Positions 15,799 through 25,524 of a DNA stretch of 64,000 nt are shown here, one piece after another (the first letter of the stretch is position 1; each line of letters begins with the position of its first letter). The DNA is taken from the NCBI GenBank assembly GCA_964649195.1, contig CAZYPK010000009.1:1-64000 (forward strand), written 5' to 3'. The notes under the pieces are model-generated. The model worked only from the letters and a program-made list of their open reading frames with translations, was not told where the DNA came from and did no database searches. The position numbers were made by a program, and so were the translations under genes. The DNA comes from JTS-RE9 sp964649195. Its GTDB lineage: Bacteria > Planctomycetota > Phycisphaerae > Phycisphaerales > Phycisphaeraceae.

Positions 15799-16959
15799 TC
15801 ATCGCTGGCGCCGAAAGTTCATTCCTTCCTTCCGAACCACGCTGCGAATCTGGAGCATGGTCAGGTCCGCCTGAAGGATGTGAATCGGCAGACCCGTGAC
15901 GCCGGCGATCTCCTCGATCTGGCGCGGCTGACTCAGGGCCTCGACAATTTTTCGCTGCGAGTCGGAAAGGTTCTGCTCGAACAGCGATGGCTCGGCGGCG
16001 GGCTTGTCGTGGCCCTGCTCATCGACGGTCATGCCGGCCTTGAGCAGCGAGCCGGTTTCGCCCAGGGCGTCGAGGATGTCCGCCGCGTTGGTCACGAGCG
16101 TCGCCCATCCTTCGCGCAGGATTTTGTGGCAACCGGCCGAGGCCTGCGAATCCACGCGCCCGGGCAGCGCCATCACCTCGCGGCCATGTTCCTCCGCGGC
16201 GATGCGGGCCGTGATCAACGCGCCGGAACGCAACGAAGCCTCGACCACCAGCACACCCAGCGACATGCCCGAAACGATGCGGTTGCGCCGGGGAAAGTTC
16301 CGGGCGATCGGCGGCGTGCTCATGGGCAGCTCGCTGATGACCGCGCCGCGCGGCCGGCCCTGCGCGGCGGCGATGCGATCAAACAGCGGAATGTTCTCCT
16401 TGGGATAGGGCTGGGCCAGCCCGCTGCCGAGCACGGCAATGGTCCGGCCGCCGGCGCGGAGAGCCGCGTGATGGGCGGCGGCGTCGATGCCGAACGCGCC
16501 GCCGGAAACGATGGTCAGCCCCGACTGCACACACAACGCGCCGAGTCGGTCGGCCTGCTCCCGGCCATAGGCGGTGCATTGCCTGGCGCCCACGACCGCC
16601 AGCGCCAGCGAATCCTCCCGCCGAAGATCGCCGCGAACGTAAAGCAGCGGAGGCGGATCGGCGATGTGCTTGAGCAGCGCCGGATAACCTTCATCCTCGA
16701 TCGCCAGCAACGTGACGCCCAGTTCCTCGATCAGTTCCTTCTCGCGGGCGAGCAGGTTTTTTTCGAGGACCTCATCGATCGCCCGGCGAAGCTCCTGAGC
16801 CTTGCGCTGCCCGACGCCTTCGATCCGGGCAAGCTGATGCACACCGCTTTGAACAACAGCCTCGGCCGATCCGAGCGACGCCACGGCGCGGCGGGTGATG
16901 ACCGGCCCCAGACCGGAGGCAAGGGAGAGGATGAGCAGCGAATCGAATGTCGAATCCAT
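15799..16959 (-). CDS. dprA: DNA processing protein DprA
   Basis: Cytosolic protein that protects incoming single-stranded DNA and loads RecA during natural transformation. Starting at ATG 16959 (MDSTFDSLLILSLASG) gives 386 residues, the family length. In-frame codons further upstream read as Arg/Gly-rich antisense and are discarded. An N-terminal HhH/SAM-like region carries IEGVGQRKAQELRR. The Rossmann-like core shows LAVVGARQCTAYGREQA, SGGAFGIDAAAHHAAL, VLGSGL, FPRRNRIVSGMS and EASLRSGALITA. The C-terminal winged helix (about 325-386) reads IEEIAGVTGLPIHILQADLTMLQ. It is the first gene of the dprA-comEC pair. Confidence 0.95.
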   Translation of the reverse strand: MDSTFDSLLILSLASGLGPVITRRAVASLGSAEAVVQSGVHQLARIEGVGQRKAQELRRAIDEVLEKNLLAREKELIEELGVTLLAIEDEGYPALLKHIADPPPLLYVRGDLRREDSLALAVVGARQCTAYGREQADRLGALCVQSGLTIVSGGAFGIDAAAHHAALRAGGRTIAVLGSGLAQPYPKENIPLFDRIAAAQGRPRGAVISELPMSTPPIARNFPRRNRIVSGMSLGVLVVEASLRSGALITARIAAEEHGREVMALPGRVDSQASAGCHKILREGWATLVTNAADILDALGETGSLLKAGMTVDEQGHDKPAAEPSLFEQNLSDSQRKIVEALSQPRQIEEIAGVTGLPIHILQADLTMLQIRSVVRKEGMNFRRQR

Positions 16960-17102
16960 GCGGGCAGTGTAGCCGATGGCTATGGGGCTGCGAAAGCGCA
17001 TCCGTGCAAGGGAAAAGCATACGGCTCTTACTCCCCTCCCTAAGAGCAGGATTGTGCGTGAACAATAATGAAACGATTCGCCGCATCGCGGCTCGGACGC
17101 GC

Positions 17103-18008
17103 CTACCTTTTGAACTCGTAATCCTTCTGCCGCACGAATCCCTTGATCTTGATGGCGCCGGAAGCGTGAATGTCCATCATCGCGTAGCTGTTGTTCTGTT
17201 CGCCTGAGCCTTCCACCATGGCGGCGAGCGTGCAATAGTGGATGTTGCGGATTTCCTTGTAGTCGTTCTTGTGACTGTGGCCCTGGAACACAGCCGCCAC
17301 TTTGCCTGAGTCTTCGAGCACCTGGCGCACCGCCGCCGCGTTTTTCACGGCATGGTTGTTGTTGACATCCAGCCGCTGATGGGCGAACACGATCACCTTC
17401 CTGCCGGTGTTCTTCAGGTCGGCCTTGAGCCATTCGATCTGGGACTCCGGAATGTTCGTGTCGGTCCATGTGAAATTGCGACGGCCGTAAGGCTTGCCAT
17501 CGCTGTTGAAGCAGGCGTCGAGCACGACGAAGTGCATCGCCTCCCGATCGAACGAGTAGTGGGCCGCCTTCTGCCCGACGCCTTCCAGAAACTCCTCCTT
17601 GGTCAGCGTATCGACGCAGTGGTTCCCCAGCACGTAGTGCCGATCCTTGCAGAGGGCGGCAAACTCCTTGTTGATCCGGGCGAGCCAGGCTTTTTCAACA
17701 TTCACATCGGCGGCGGCATCGATGAGGTCGCCCAACTCGACGACGAACCCCGGTTTGTCACGCGCGAACCGCTGGGCAGCCTCGGCGATCTTCCTGAGCG
17801 ATTCCCGATAATGGCGCGTCCCCCCAGGCGCTTTGTCGGCATAGTGCAGGTCGGTCATCATCCCCACGCGCAGCATCGGCGCATCGACGGCGGTCGCGGC
17901 GAACAGTTGCCCGGCGCCGCTTGCCGTCATGGCCGTTGCCGCCAGAAGCAATCCGCCCTGCCCAAGGAACGCCCGCCGGCCCAGCATTTTGGTTTCGAGA
18001 TCGAGCAT
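17103..18008 (-). CDS. Tat-exported calcineurin-like metallophosphoesterase
   Basis: A 301-residue protein from ATG 18008, with AAGGA about nine bases upstream. The Tat signal is MLGRRAFLGQGGLLLAATAM, so it is folded in the cytoplasm and exported. The metallophosphoesterase motifs are in order: MMTDLHYADK, VVELGDLIDA, YVLGNHC, VIVFAHQRLD and FQGHSHKND. The two-metal site is therefore complete. Planctomycetes have many such proteins; the substrate (phosphomonoester, diester or nucleotide) cannot be told. It stands alone between dprA and the divergent SNF2 gene. Confidence 0.87.
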   Translation of the reverse strand: MLDLETKMLGRRAFLGQGGLLLAATAMTASGAGQLFAATAVDAPMLRVGMMTDLHYADKAPGGTRHYRESLRKIAEAAQRFARDKPGFVVELGDLIDAAADVNVEKAWLARINKEFAALCKDRHYVLGNHCVDTLTKEEFLEGVGQKAAHYSFDREAMHFVVLDACFNSDGKPYGRRNFTWTDTNIPESQIEWLKADLKNTGRKVIVFAHQRLDVNNNHAVKNAAAVRQVLEDSGKVAAVFQGHSHKNDYKEIRNIHYCTLAAMVEGSGEQNNSYAMMDIHASGAIKIKGFVRQKDYEFKR

Positions 18009-18131
18009 GTTGGTTGTCCTTGTGGTGAGGTTGTCTGACACATCATCCCCGAATACAGGTTATCGTCTTTGTGAAAATCAGAGGCATCGCTTTTTGTTTC
18101 TTTTGTGACTCTTTGTGACCATCAAACACTT

Positions 18132-18186
18132 GGGATTTCCGAATAACCTCCGATGTACGTTGCTACGCCGCAAGCGGCTTGTCAGG
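18132..18186. repeat. Shortened copy of the ~85 bp element, copy E3
   Basis: GGGATTTCCGAATAACCTCC, then TACGCCGCAAGCGGCTTGTC: the left end and centre match copy E1 and the right end is missing. It lies in the divergent gap upstream of the SNF2 gene (18009-18250), which otherwise holds nothing recognised. Confidence 0.65.
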
Positions 18187-18250
18187 AGTCGCCGAGGCGA
18201 ACGGCTCAATGCGCCGCCCATCAACCGAACCGAACGCGACAGGACCTTGA

Positions 18251-20977
18251 GTGAACATCTCGCTTTACATTTCCCCCCAAGGCCGGCCCGGTGTGCAGGA
18301 GACCGATGATGAGACTTCAATCATCTCCGCCGCGGCGGCAACACGGATCAGGCAGGCATTTGAGACGGACCCGGCATCGGGGCTTTTGCATCTGGCGACG
18401 GTCGAACTGACCGGCGTGCTGCCGGCCTCCTTTGCCTTTGCGCGCGAGCTGGCCTGCCTTTATCTGACCCGGCTCTGCCAGATGCCCGAGGCTGCCGAGG
18501 CCCGCGAGGTCGCTGCGGTGGTTCCGCCTTCGTTGGAAGAGTTGGCGGCGCGGGCGCTGCGGGCGCCGCCGATGCGGGGGCTGGAGTACCTCACGGCCCA
18601 GGCGCTTTCCGCATGGTGGGTGATGCTCGATGAACGGGTGCGCGCGGAGATTGCCGCCCATCCCGAAGGCGCCCGGGCCTATCTGCAACAGAAGAATCCG
18701 CTGTGGCGAACGGTGGGCCAGGTGACGCTCCACCTGGCGGAGAACAAGCGCGATGAACTTTTTCCCTTCGCGTTTCTGGCCACCTATGCCAGCCGGTTGT
18801 CGGCTCAGGGACGGGTGCAGCATCAGCCGCTGTCCCGCGCCATTCAAGGCTCCGCTCAGGCGAAGGATCGCGCCGCCCTGCTCTCGCTGCTGACGCCGAT
18901 CCACCGCGCGGCCCAGAGCATCGCGTGGGTCAAGGAACTGGTGGACTCGGGCGGGCTGTATCAGCCCCTGGCCTGGACGCCCCAACAGGCGTTCGCGTTT
19001 CTGAAGGATGTTCCGGCACTGGAGCAGTGCGGCCTGATCGTGCGCGTGCCCGACTGGTGGAAGTCGCAGCGTCCTCCGCGCCCGCAGGTTTCAGTGAAGG
19101 TGGGCCAGAGCAACGCGACGAAAGTGGGCGTGGAGGCGATGCTCGATTTTTCCGTGGGTGTGACCCTCGATGGCCAGACGCTGACGGAAGCGGAATGGCA
19201 GTCGCTCTCCAACGCCAACGGCTTGGTGCGGCTGCGCGGCCAGTGGGTGGAGGTGGACGGCGCCAAGCTCGACGAAGCCCTGGACCACTGGAAAAAAGTG
19301 GAACAGGCGGCAAGCGAAGACGGCGTGACATTTTTCGAGGGCATGCGGCTGCTCGCGGGGGTGGGCGTCACGGCGAACCCGGCGGAGGCGGCGAGCGAGA
19401 CGGTGCGACAGTGGACGGGCATCGAGCCGGGCCAGTGGCTGCAACAGACCCTCGCGGAACTGCGCGATCCCTCGGCCAACGCAGGCGGCGCGCCGACTTC
19501 GCTCCGCGCCGAACTGCGACCCTATCAACAGGTCGGCTGCAACTGGCTGCGCTTCATCTCCCGGCTGGGGCTGGGCGCGTGCCTGGCCGATGACATGGGA
19601 CTTGGCAAGACGATTCAGGTCATCGCCCTGCTGCTGTTTGAGAAGCAGCAACGCAAGTCGCCGCCCGCTTCCGCGCCAACCGAGCCGAGCCTGCTCGTCG
19701 TCCCGGCATCGCTGATCGCCAACTGGAAAGCCGAGGCCGCGCGATTCGCCCCGACGCTGCGCCTGTTCATCGCTCATCCCTCCGAATCCGAAATCGATCT
19801 GGGCAGCGCCACCGCACTGACAACGGCGCTGAAAGACTGCGACCTGGCGATCACGACCTACGGCATGTTGGCGCGGCTTGAATCGCTGCGGAACCGGCAG
19901 TGGCATCTGGCCATTCTCGATGAAGCCCAGGCGATCAAGAACGCGGCCTCCAGACAGACCAAGGCGGTGAAGGAACTCAACGCCGCCGCCCGCATCGCCC
20001 TCACCGGCACACCGGTGGAGAATCGCCTGTCCGATCTCTGGTCGATCTTCGATTTCCTCAATCCCGGCCTGCTCGGCGATGCCAAGGCTTTCGGCAAATA
20101 CGCCAAATCGCTGGCCGATGCCGGCGATGGCCGGCAGTTTGCAGCCCTGCGAACGCTCGTTCAGCCCTACATCCTGCGCAGGCTCAAAACCGACAGGCGA
20201 ATCATCGCCGACCTGCCGCTCAAGACCGAAGTCAAAATCCATTGCGGACTCAGCAGACAGCAGGCGGCACTGTACGAGCAATCCGTGCGCGAACTGGAGA
20301 AAACCATCCGCGAGGTCGATGGCATCAAGCGGCGCGGCATCGTGCTCGCCTTTCTGATGCGCTTCAAGCAGATCTGCAACCACCCGGCCCAGGCCCGGGG
20401 CGACGGCGACTACGAAGCCGGTCACAGCGGCAAGTTCCAGCGTCTGGCCGAGCTTTGCGATGAACTGGCCCAGCGCCAGGAGCGCACGCTGATCTTCACC
20501 CAGTTCCGCGAGATCACCGACGCCCTGGCGCAACACCTTCAGGACATCTACGGCCGCCCGGGCCTGGTGCTCCACGGCGGCACCACCGTCGCCAGACGAC
20601 GCGAAATGGTCGAATCATTTCAACGCGACGACGGCCCGCCCTTCTTCATCCTCTCCCTCAAGGCCGGCGGAACGGGGCTGAACCTCACCGCCGCCAACCA
20701 TGTCATCCACTTCGACCGCTGGTGGAATCCGGCCGTCGAAAATCAGGCCACCGACCGGGCCTTTCGCATCGGACAGAAAAAAAACGTCATGGTTCACAAG
20801 TTCATCTGCACCGGCACCGTCGAGGAAAAAATCGATGCCCTGATCGCCGACAAAACCAGACTTTCCAAGGGCCTGCTCGACTCCGACGGCGGCGGCGAAC
20901 AACTGCTCACCGAAATGAGCGACCAGGAACTGCTCCGTTTCGTGGCGCTGGACTTGAACAAAGCCATGCAGGTATGA
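18251..20977 (+). CDS. SNF2-family DEAD/DEAH-box ATPase
   Basis: A 908-residue bacterial SNF2/Rad54-type double-stranded DNA translocase. The N-terminal ~400 residues hold the bacterial SNF2-associated region. The ATPase core starts near residue 425 with ELRPYQQVGCNWL, followed by ADDMGLGKTIQVIALLL (Walker A), LLVVPASLIANWK, LAILDEAQAIKN (Walker B), ALTGTPVENRLSDLWSIFDFLNPG, HGGTTVARRREMVE and ATDRAFRIGQKKNVMVHKF (motif VI). The start is GTG. The SWIM zinc-finger gene 124 bases downstream on the same strand is its usual partner. The pair is thought to act in DNA repair or chromatin-like remodelling; the bacterial role is poorly defined. Confidence 0.9.
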   Translation: MNISLYISPQGRPGVQETDDETSIISAAAATRIRQAFETDPASGLLHLATVELTGVLPASFAFARELACLYLTRLCQMPEAAEAREVAAVVPPSLEELAARALRAPPMRGLEYLTAQALSAWWVMLDERVRAEIAAHPEGARAYLQQKNPLWRTVGQVTLHLAENKRDELFPFAFLATYASRLSAQGRVQHQPLSRAIQGSAQAKDRAALLSLLTPIHRAAQSIAWVKELVDSGGLYQPLAWTPQQAFAFLKDVPALEQCGLIVRVPDWWKSQRPPRPQVSVKVGQSNATKVGVEAMLDFSVGVTLDGQTLTEAEWQSLSNANGLVRLRGQWVEVDGAKLDEALDHWKKVEQAASEDGVTFFEGMRLLAGVGVTANPAEAASETVRQWTGIEPGQWLQQTLAELRDPSANAGGAPTSLRAELRPYQQVGCNWLRFISRLGLGACLADDMGLGKTIQVIALLLFEKQQRKSPPASAPTEPSLLVVPASLIANWKAEAARFAPTLRLFIAHPSESEIDLGSATALTTALKDCDLAITTYGMLARLESLRNRQWHLAILDEAQAIKNAASRQTKAVKELNAAARIALTGTPVENRLSDLWSIFDFLNPGLLGDAKAFGKYAKSLADAGDGRQFAALRTLVQPYILRRLKTDRRIIADLPLKTEVKIHCGLSRQQAALYEQSVRELEKTIREVDGIKRRGIVLAFLMRFKQICNHPAQARGDGDYEAGHSGKFQRLAELCDELAQRQERTLIFTQFREITDALAQHLQDIYGRPGLVLHGGTTVARRREMVESFQRDDGPPFFILSLKAGGTGLNLTAANHVIHFDRWWNPAVENQATDRAFRIGQKKNVMVHKFICTGTVEEKIDALIADKTRLSKGLLDSDGGGEQLLTEMSDQELLRFVALDLNKAMQV

Positions 20978-21100
20978 GACAATGCCCGCCGGGAGCCTGA
21001 GAACTTATTTCGGGTGAGAAACATTGGTTCTCAGGCCACGGGATGGAACCCCGCGTTGACGGACAACCGTCCGTTCAATGCCTCACGCGAAAGGAATCCG

Positions 21101-22138
21101 ATGAGTTGGTACTCCTATCGTCCTTACGTCAGCGTGGCCCAGCGCCGCGCCGAGGCCGCGAAAAAAATGTCGAAGCTGGCCGCGAAGGGGCGGATCATTT
21201 CGCCTGTCCAGTTGGCGGGCAAAAAAATCGCCTGCACCTTCTGGGGCCAGGCGTGGTGCAGGCATCTGGAGTCCTACAGCGACTACGCCAACCGCCTGCC
21301 GCGCGGCCGCTCTTATGTCCGCAACGGTTCCGTGGTGGACCTTCAGATCAAGCCGGGCCAAATCACGGCCATGGTCAGCGGGTCATCGTTGTACGACGTG
21401 CAGATCGACATCGATCCGCTCAGGAACAAAACGTGGGAAGCGATCAAGCAGCGCTGCGCCGGCCAGATCGGATCGATGATCGAACTGCTTCAGGGCAGAC
21501 TCTCCGAACAGGTGATGACCATCATCACCGATCGTGAACAGGGGCTGTTTCCCGCCCCTGCACAGATTAAAAAATCCTGCTCGTGCCCCGACTGGGCGGA
21601 CATGTGCAAGCACGTCGCCGCGGCGCTCTATGGCGTGGGCAACCGGTTGGACCAGCAGCCCCAATTGCTCTTCACCCTGCGCAACGTGGACCACCTGGAA
21701 CTGCTCGCCAAAGCCGCGGACATGAGCGCGATCACCGCAGACTCCGGCAGGCAACGAACCGTCGCCACCGACGATCTGGCCGACGTGTTCGGCATCGAGA
21801 TGGACGCAGGCGAAACGGATGCGCCGCAAGCGAACAAGAACCAAGCGAACGACATCACGGCTGCTCCAGACAAAGCCGCAAAATCGAAAGCAAAACCCTC
21901 CGCCCCCACCCCGGCCATCATCATCACCACCAAAACGCCACCCCGTCCAGCCGCCTCCGACGAGAAGCCATTGCTGGCGAAGAAGCGCAAGAAAAAGAAA
22001 GCAAGAAAAGCCGCCGACAAAACCCCAACCGTCACGGCGATCAAAGCCACGGCAGGCCGAGCGGCGAAGAAGAAGAAAAAGAAGACACGTCGAAAAGCCA
22101 AGCCTGTGGCAACCTCTGTGGTAGAAGCACGGACTTGA
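21101..22138 (+). CDS. SWIM zinc-finger protein paired with SNF2 ATPase
   Basis: A 345-residue protein from ATG 21101, with AAGGA at 21091-21095. The N-terminal SWIM-associated domain includes GKKIACTFWGQAWCRHLESY and YVRNGSVVDL. The SWIM finger CxCxnCxH is SCSCPDWADMCKHVAAALYG, about residues 165-184, expected to bind zinc and DNA or protein. The C-terminal ~110 residues are Lys/Ala/Pro-rich (KKRKKKKARKAAD, KKKKKKTRRKAK), like histone H1-type tails, and probably bind DNA non-specifically. Together with the preceding SNF2 gene it forms a conserved two-gene unit. Confidence 0.87.
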   Translation: MSWYSYRPYVSVAQRRAEAAKKMSKLAAKGRIISPVQLAGKKIACTFWGQAWCRHLESYSDYANRLPRGRSYVRNGSVVDLQIKPGQITAMVSGSSLYDVQIDIDPLRNKTWEAIKQRCAGQIGSMIELLQGRLSEQVMTIITDREQGLFPAPAQIKKSCSCPDWADMCKHVAAALYGVGNRLDQQPQLLFTLRNVDHLELLAKAADMSAITADSGRQRTVATDDLADVFGIEMDAGETDAPQANKNQANDITAAPDKAAKSKAKPSAPTPAIIITTKTPPRPAASDEKPLLAKKRKKKKARKAADKTPTVTAIKATAGRAAKKKKKKTRRKAKPVATSVVEART

Positions 22139-22189
22139 ATCCTTCATTCGCTTGAAGGCAATACGCATCACCGCGCCGGTCGGCGATGG

Positions 22190-23827
22190 TCAATCGGCTC
22201 TCAGCGGAATGGCTTCGCTGCCGTACTCCATGAGTTTCACCGGATCGTCGTTTGCACCCACATCCAAAAGCCATACTCGCCGGTCAGGGTAATAGGAGAT
22301 GAGTTCCTTGTTGTCGTCGGCGCTGCGATAGCGGGCGAATATGACTCCTTGATCGTCGATGTTGGCGCCGTTATACACCCATTCAAAATAGCTGTCGGGC
22401 CTTGGAGTGGATCGCACAAACACCAGATCCCGCCCCGCCTCCCCCGTGAGCCGTTGCATGACTTCGACCCGCTGTTGTTTCATGGGATGAACGCCGGCCC
22501 GGCCAGGGGTCATGACTTGCATATGAAAGCCGAACATCATGACGAGAATCAGCACGGGAACGCTTGCCGCAATCGCGGCTTGAATTCGCGTATTCCCGCT
22601 GAAATCGGCCAAACGGCGCATACCCAATGTGACGAGCAGGAAAAAGACCGAACCGACGGGCGAAACAAAACGGTCGGCACTCCAGGTGGTGAGCATGGTG
22701 GCCGCGAAGACACAGATCATGCTGGCCAACGCAATACGATACGTCCGCTTGATCACGAGGAACAAGCCGACAATGATGGGAATTGTAAGCACCCAGTTGG
22801 CATAAAATGACCATATGTGCTCCAGAAACCGAGCCCGCGTGAGAAGGTAACTTCCCAGCGCTCTTTGAGTCCTGTAAAAGATCACCTCCCATTCCTCATG
22901 ATGGACCCGCAATGCTTCGTGGCTGTACGATGGTTTGTCATCCGCCATACGCTGCCAAAGAAACGCCGGCACGATCATATACTGCTCGGAATGGGCCTGG
23001 TAGGTCATCTTCAGCGCGTCACCCGTCACACGATGATTGTTGTAACCCATCCATGCGGCGCCCAGAGCCAAAATGACAGCGCACGGAATCGCAACGCGAC
23101 GCACCATCCATCGTCTGGCGTCTCCCGATACTGACCATCCCTTCCACAATAAGGCGAGTATGGGAAAGATGGCGGCCGCCAAACCGTCATATGGCCTGGC
23201 GTTGGCCAGGATGACCAGACCGACCGCCAAGGCGATGGAGTCCATGATCCTGGGTTGCCGCAATATACGCACCGTGCCACCAAGCACCATCGCGCCGGCG
23301 GCGACGGCCATGGTCGATCCCCAGTAACTGTGAGACCAGTAGCTGAAGACGCCGATCTGCAGCACGGCGATCAGCGTTCCGTAGAGCGCCCACCTTAAAC
23401 TTACAAAACCCTGCAACATCCACAGGATGGCCGCCGCCATGATTCCGCAACTGACATAGGCGCCGGCGATGAACTCGCCCGTCAATACTTTTCCCATGGC
23501 GAGCATGAGTCCCTGCACGGGCGGATACTTGCCCATGTAGGTCGGCTGTTGAATCACATAAATGGTGTCAAAAAACCGAGCCATTGGATGGGGTGGATTG
23601 GTCAGCCGCCCGCTCGCATAAGTATCTGCCGCGAGCAGGATGCCAAACTCATCATGAACTTCGGGCGCCGGTGGAAGGGCCCCGCTTAACCCGACCCCCG
23701 CGGTGACCGCCGTTGCGAGCAGACCGGTGACCAGCAGAAGCAGCAGTTGCCTCCGGGCGCCCATGGACGCAACAGGTTCCGCAAACGGTGATCGCTCACT
23801 CGCCGGCACTTGAAACGGTTGAGTCAT
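22190..23827 (-). CDS. Polytopic GT-C type glycosyltransferase-like membrane protein
   Basis: A 545-residue inner-membrane protein with about 10-11 helices. Starting at ATG 23827 puts GGAG ten bases upstream; an ATG three codons earlier (23836) is also possible. After the first helix comes PPAPEVHDEFGILLAADTY: the acidic DE in the first periplasmic loop is the catalytic-site pattern of GT-C enzymes (ArnT/PMT-like). These use polyprenyl-phosphate sugars on the outer face of the membrane. The C-terminal soluble part contains PRPDSYFEWVYNGANIDDQGVIFARY. The acceptor is unknown. The next gene upstream encodes a similar protein. Confidence 0.72.
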   Translation of the reverse strand: MTQPFQVPASERSPFAEPVASMGARRQLLLLLVTGLLATAVTAGVGLSGALPPAPEVHDEFGILLAADTYASGRLTNPPHPMARFFDTIYVIQQPTYMGKYPPVQGLMLAMGKVLTGEFIAGAYVSCGIMAAAILWMLQGFVSLRWALYGTLIAVLQIGVFSYWSHSYWGSTMAVAAGAMVLGGTVRILRQPRIMDSIALAVGLVILANARPYDGLAAAIFPILALLWKGWSVSGDARRWMVRRVAIPCAVILALGAAWMGYNNHRVTGDALKMTYQAHSEQYMIVPAFLWQRMADDKPSYSHEALRVHHEEWEVIFYRTQRALGSYLLTRARFLEHIWSFYANWVLTIPIIVGLFLVIKRTYRIALASMICVFAATMLTTWSADRFVSPVGSVFFLLVTLGMRRLADFSGNTRIQAAIAASVPVLILVMMFGFHMQVMTPGRAGVHPMKQQRVEVMQRLTGEAGRDLVFVRSTPRPDSYFEWVYNGANIDDQGVIFARYRSADDNKELISYYPDRRVWLLDVGANDDPVKLMEYGSEAIPLRAD

Positions 23828-23934
23828 TGCAGACATACTCCGTTGGAATACTTAAGGAGACACAACAACCGTATCCAAAGATCGCTTCCGCGCAGGCCCG
23901 ATGGAATGAACCCGGCAAGCCGTCAACACTCTCT

Positions 23935-25524
23935 TCAATGAGAACTGTTTGACGGCTGCGGGAGGGGGTTCGTTGTTCTCCGAACTTCGATCAGTTGAGC
24001 TTGATAATGACCATGCCGGAAGAGCGACATGGATACCGAATATTCCGAATTGGCCAGCGCCTGTGTTTTAAGCCCGTTGAGCTTGTCGCCGCCAAGAGCT
24101 CCAAAGCTGTATAGCAGATAAAAGTGGTCTGGAAAGGCTTCGAGATCGGCATTGGAGTATTTGGGGTCAAACAGAATGCAGCCGGCGTTCTTCAAGGGGG
24201 ACTTGACGTAACCCATCGCCGGGTGCTGTGAAAAGTAGTGCTCCGGCAAGCCGTGAAATATCGGAGCGTGAGACGGCAACGCTTCCGCCGCGGCCATGGC
24301 GTCCCGGTGGGCGGCCAGCAAGCCGACGTATTCCCCTGATCGTTCGGCATCGGAACCGTTGTTTCCGGGAGCGAACGGATAAAACCGGCCGTTCGCGTTG
24401 ATGATGGAAGTCACGCAGAAACACATCAGAAGCAGCGCCGTCACCCGGCGGCCAAGCATCCGCGCTGAAGCATCGGCGATGATCGCCGCCATGAGTGGAA
24501 ATATGACAATGACGTAACGGGGAAGAAGGTAAACGGTTCCGACAAAAGGAACCGTCAAATAGAATGCGGCAAAGACCGCCACCATAAGGTGCGTCAAAGC
24601 GCGACGGCGATCCGCATCATTTTCGTTCCCCTCGCGGGGCGTGCCGGTTCTCAGGGTTCTCACAACATGGGCCGCGCCGAATATGACCATCACCGCCGTC
24701 ATCAGGATCAGAACGAGCAGGTCCGGAACCAGGGTGAAATTTTTCCAGGCATGACACGCATATTCCAGGAATGTCGGACGAGAGATTGTCGCCGTTTGCG
24801 AATGCAACAGCAGTTGACCTGCGACAACAAGCAAAGCGGGCACGGCGATCAATGCAGACCTCAGAAGGCGTCGCGTCGCCGGACCTTCCTGGATCATTGC
24901 GGCAGTCGCCAGGGCGCCCGCGACGATGATGCCCGGCTCCTTGATGGATACGGCCAGCATCGCCCAGAATGACGCACGCACCATCCTCCTGGCATGAAAG
25001 CTGCACAATGCCAGACAAGCAACGCAGGCACTGGGCATTTCCAAATACATGTGCCCCGCCTGCGTGAGGAAAAGAGGAAAAACCAGCGTGGCGGCCGCCA
25101 CTCCACATGCGCAGAACCGCCCCACCAACGGCAGTGACCAGAAGTATAACATCGCGACCGTCAGGGCCGCGATCGCATAGTGGAACCAGTGTAATATGAG
25201 AAAGGAGTATTCCGAATCAGGTGCGATCCTCAAGACCGCCGCGACGAGCAATGTCAGCAAAGAGTTTGCGTGAACATTGGGGCCGCCTTCCGTAAATCCT
25301 GGAGCCGACAGCAGCGCAGGATAATCAAAACCCGTCTGCGTCAATGTAATGGCTGCCGGAAAGACGCTGAATGCCGCGTCCCAGTAAGGCGGTTCGCGCC
25401 ACTGCCCCCATTTGGCAACGGCTATGACGAAGAGACTGATCAGAAAAACGATGATGCAGGACTGTCGCTGCGACATTCGTTGCAGGAAGCCGGGACAGGT
25501 CAAATGACGGATCGCGGTGCGCAT
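23935..25524 (-). CDS. Polytopic GT-C type glycosyltransferase-like membrane protein
   Basis: A 529-residue protein from ATG 25524 (MRTAIRHLTCPGFLQRMSQR) with about 10 membrane helices. The first loop carries QWREPPYWDAAFS, with an Asp in the place of the GT-C catalytic acid. Later features include LHANSLLTLLVAA-like loops (NVHANSLLTLLV) and VGTVYLLPRYVIVIFPLMAAIIADASARMLGRR. The C-terminal domain is periplasmic and lacks a recognised family. It is co-directional with the other GT-C gene, 107 bases upstream of it, so they may be co-transcribed. Protein or polysaccharide glycosylation at the cell surface is inferred from fold and topology only. Confidence 0.7.
   Translation of the reverse strand: MRTAIRHLTCPGFLQRMSQRQSCIIVFLISLFVIAVAKWGQWREPPYWDAAFSVFPAAITLTQTGFDYPALLSAPGFTEGGPNVHANSLLTLLVAAVLRIAPDSEYSFLILHWFHYAIAALTVAMLYFWSLPLVGRFCACGVAAATLVFPLFLTQAGHMYLEMPSACVACLALCSFHARRMVRASFWAMLAVSIKEPGIIVAGALATAAMIQEGPATRRLLRSALIAVPALLVVAGQLLLHSQTATISRPTFLEYACHAWKNFTLVPDLLVLILMTAVMVIFGAAHVVRTLRTGTPREGNENDADRRRALTHLMVAVFAAFYLTVPFVGTVYLLPRYVIVIFPLMAAIIADASARMLGRRVTALLLMCFCVTSIINANGRFYPFAPGNNGSDAERSGEYVGLLAAHRDAMAAAEALPSHAPIFHGLPEHYFSQHPAMGYVKSPLKNAGCILFDPKYSNADLEAFPDHFYLLYSFGALGGDKLNGLKTQALANSEYSVSMSLFRHGHYQAQLIEVRRTTNPLPQPSNSSH

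Noticed and set aside
16960..17469. In-frame N-terminal extension of dprA by 170 residues
   Set aside because: The extension is Arg/Gly/Gln-rich and antisense to the phosphoesterase gene. MDSTFDSLLILSLASG at 16959 matches the normal DprA start.
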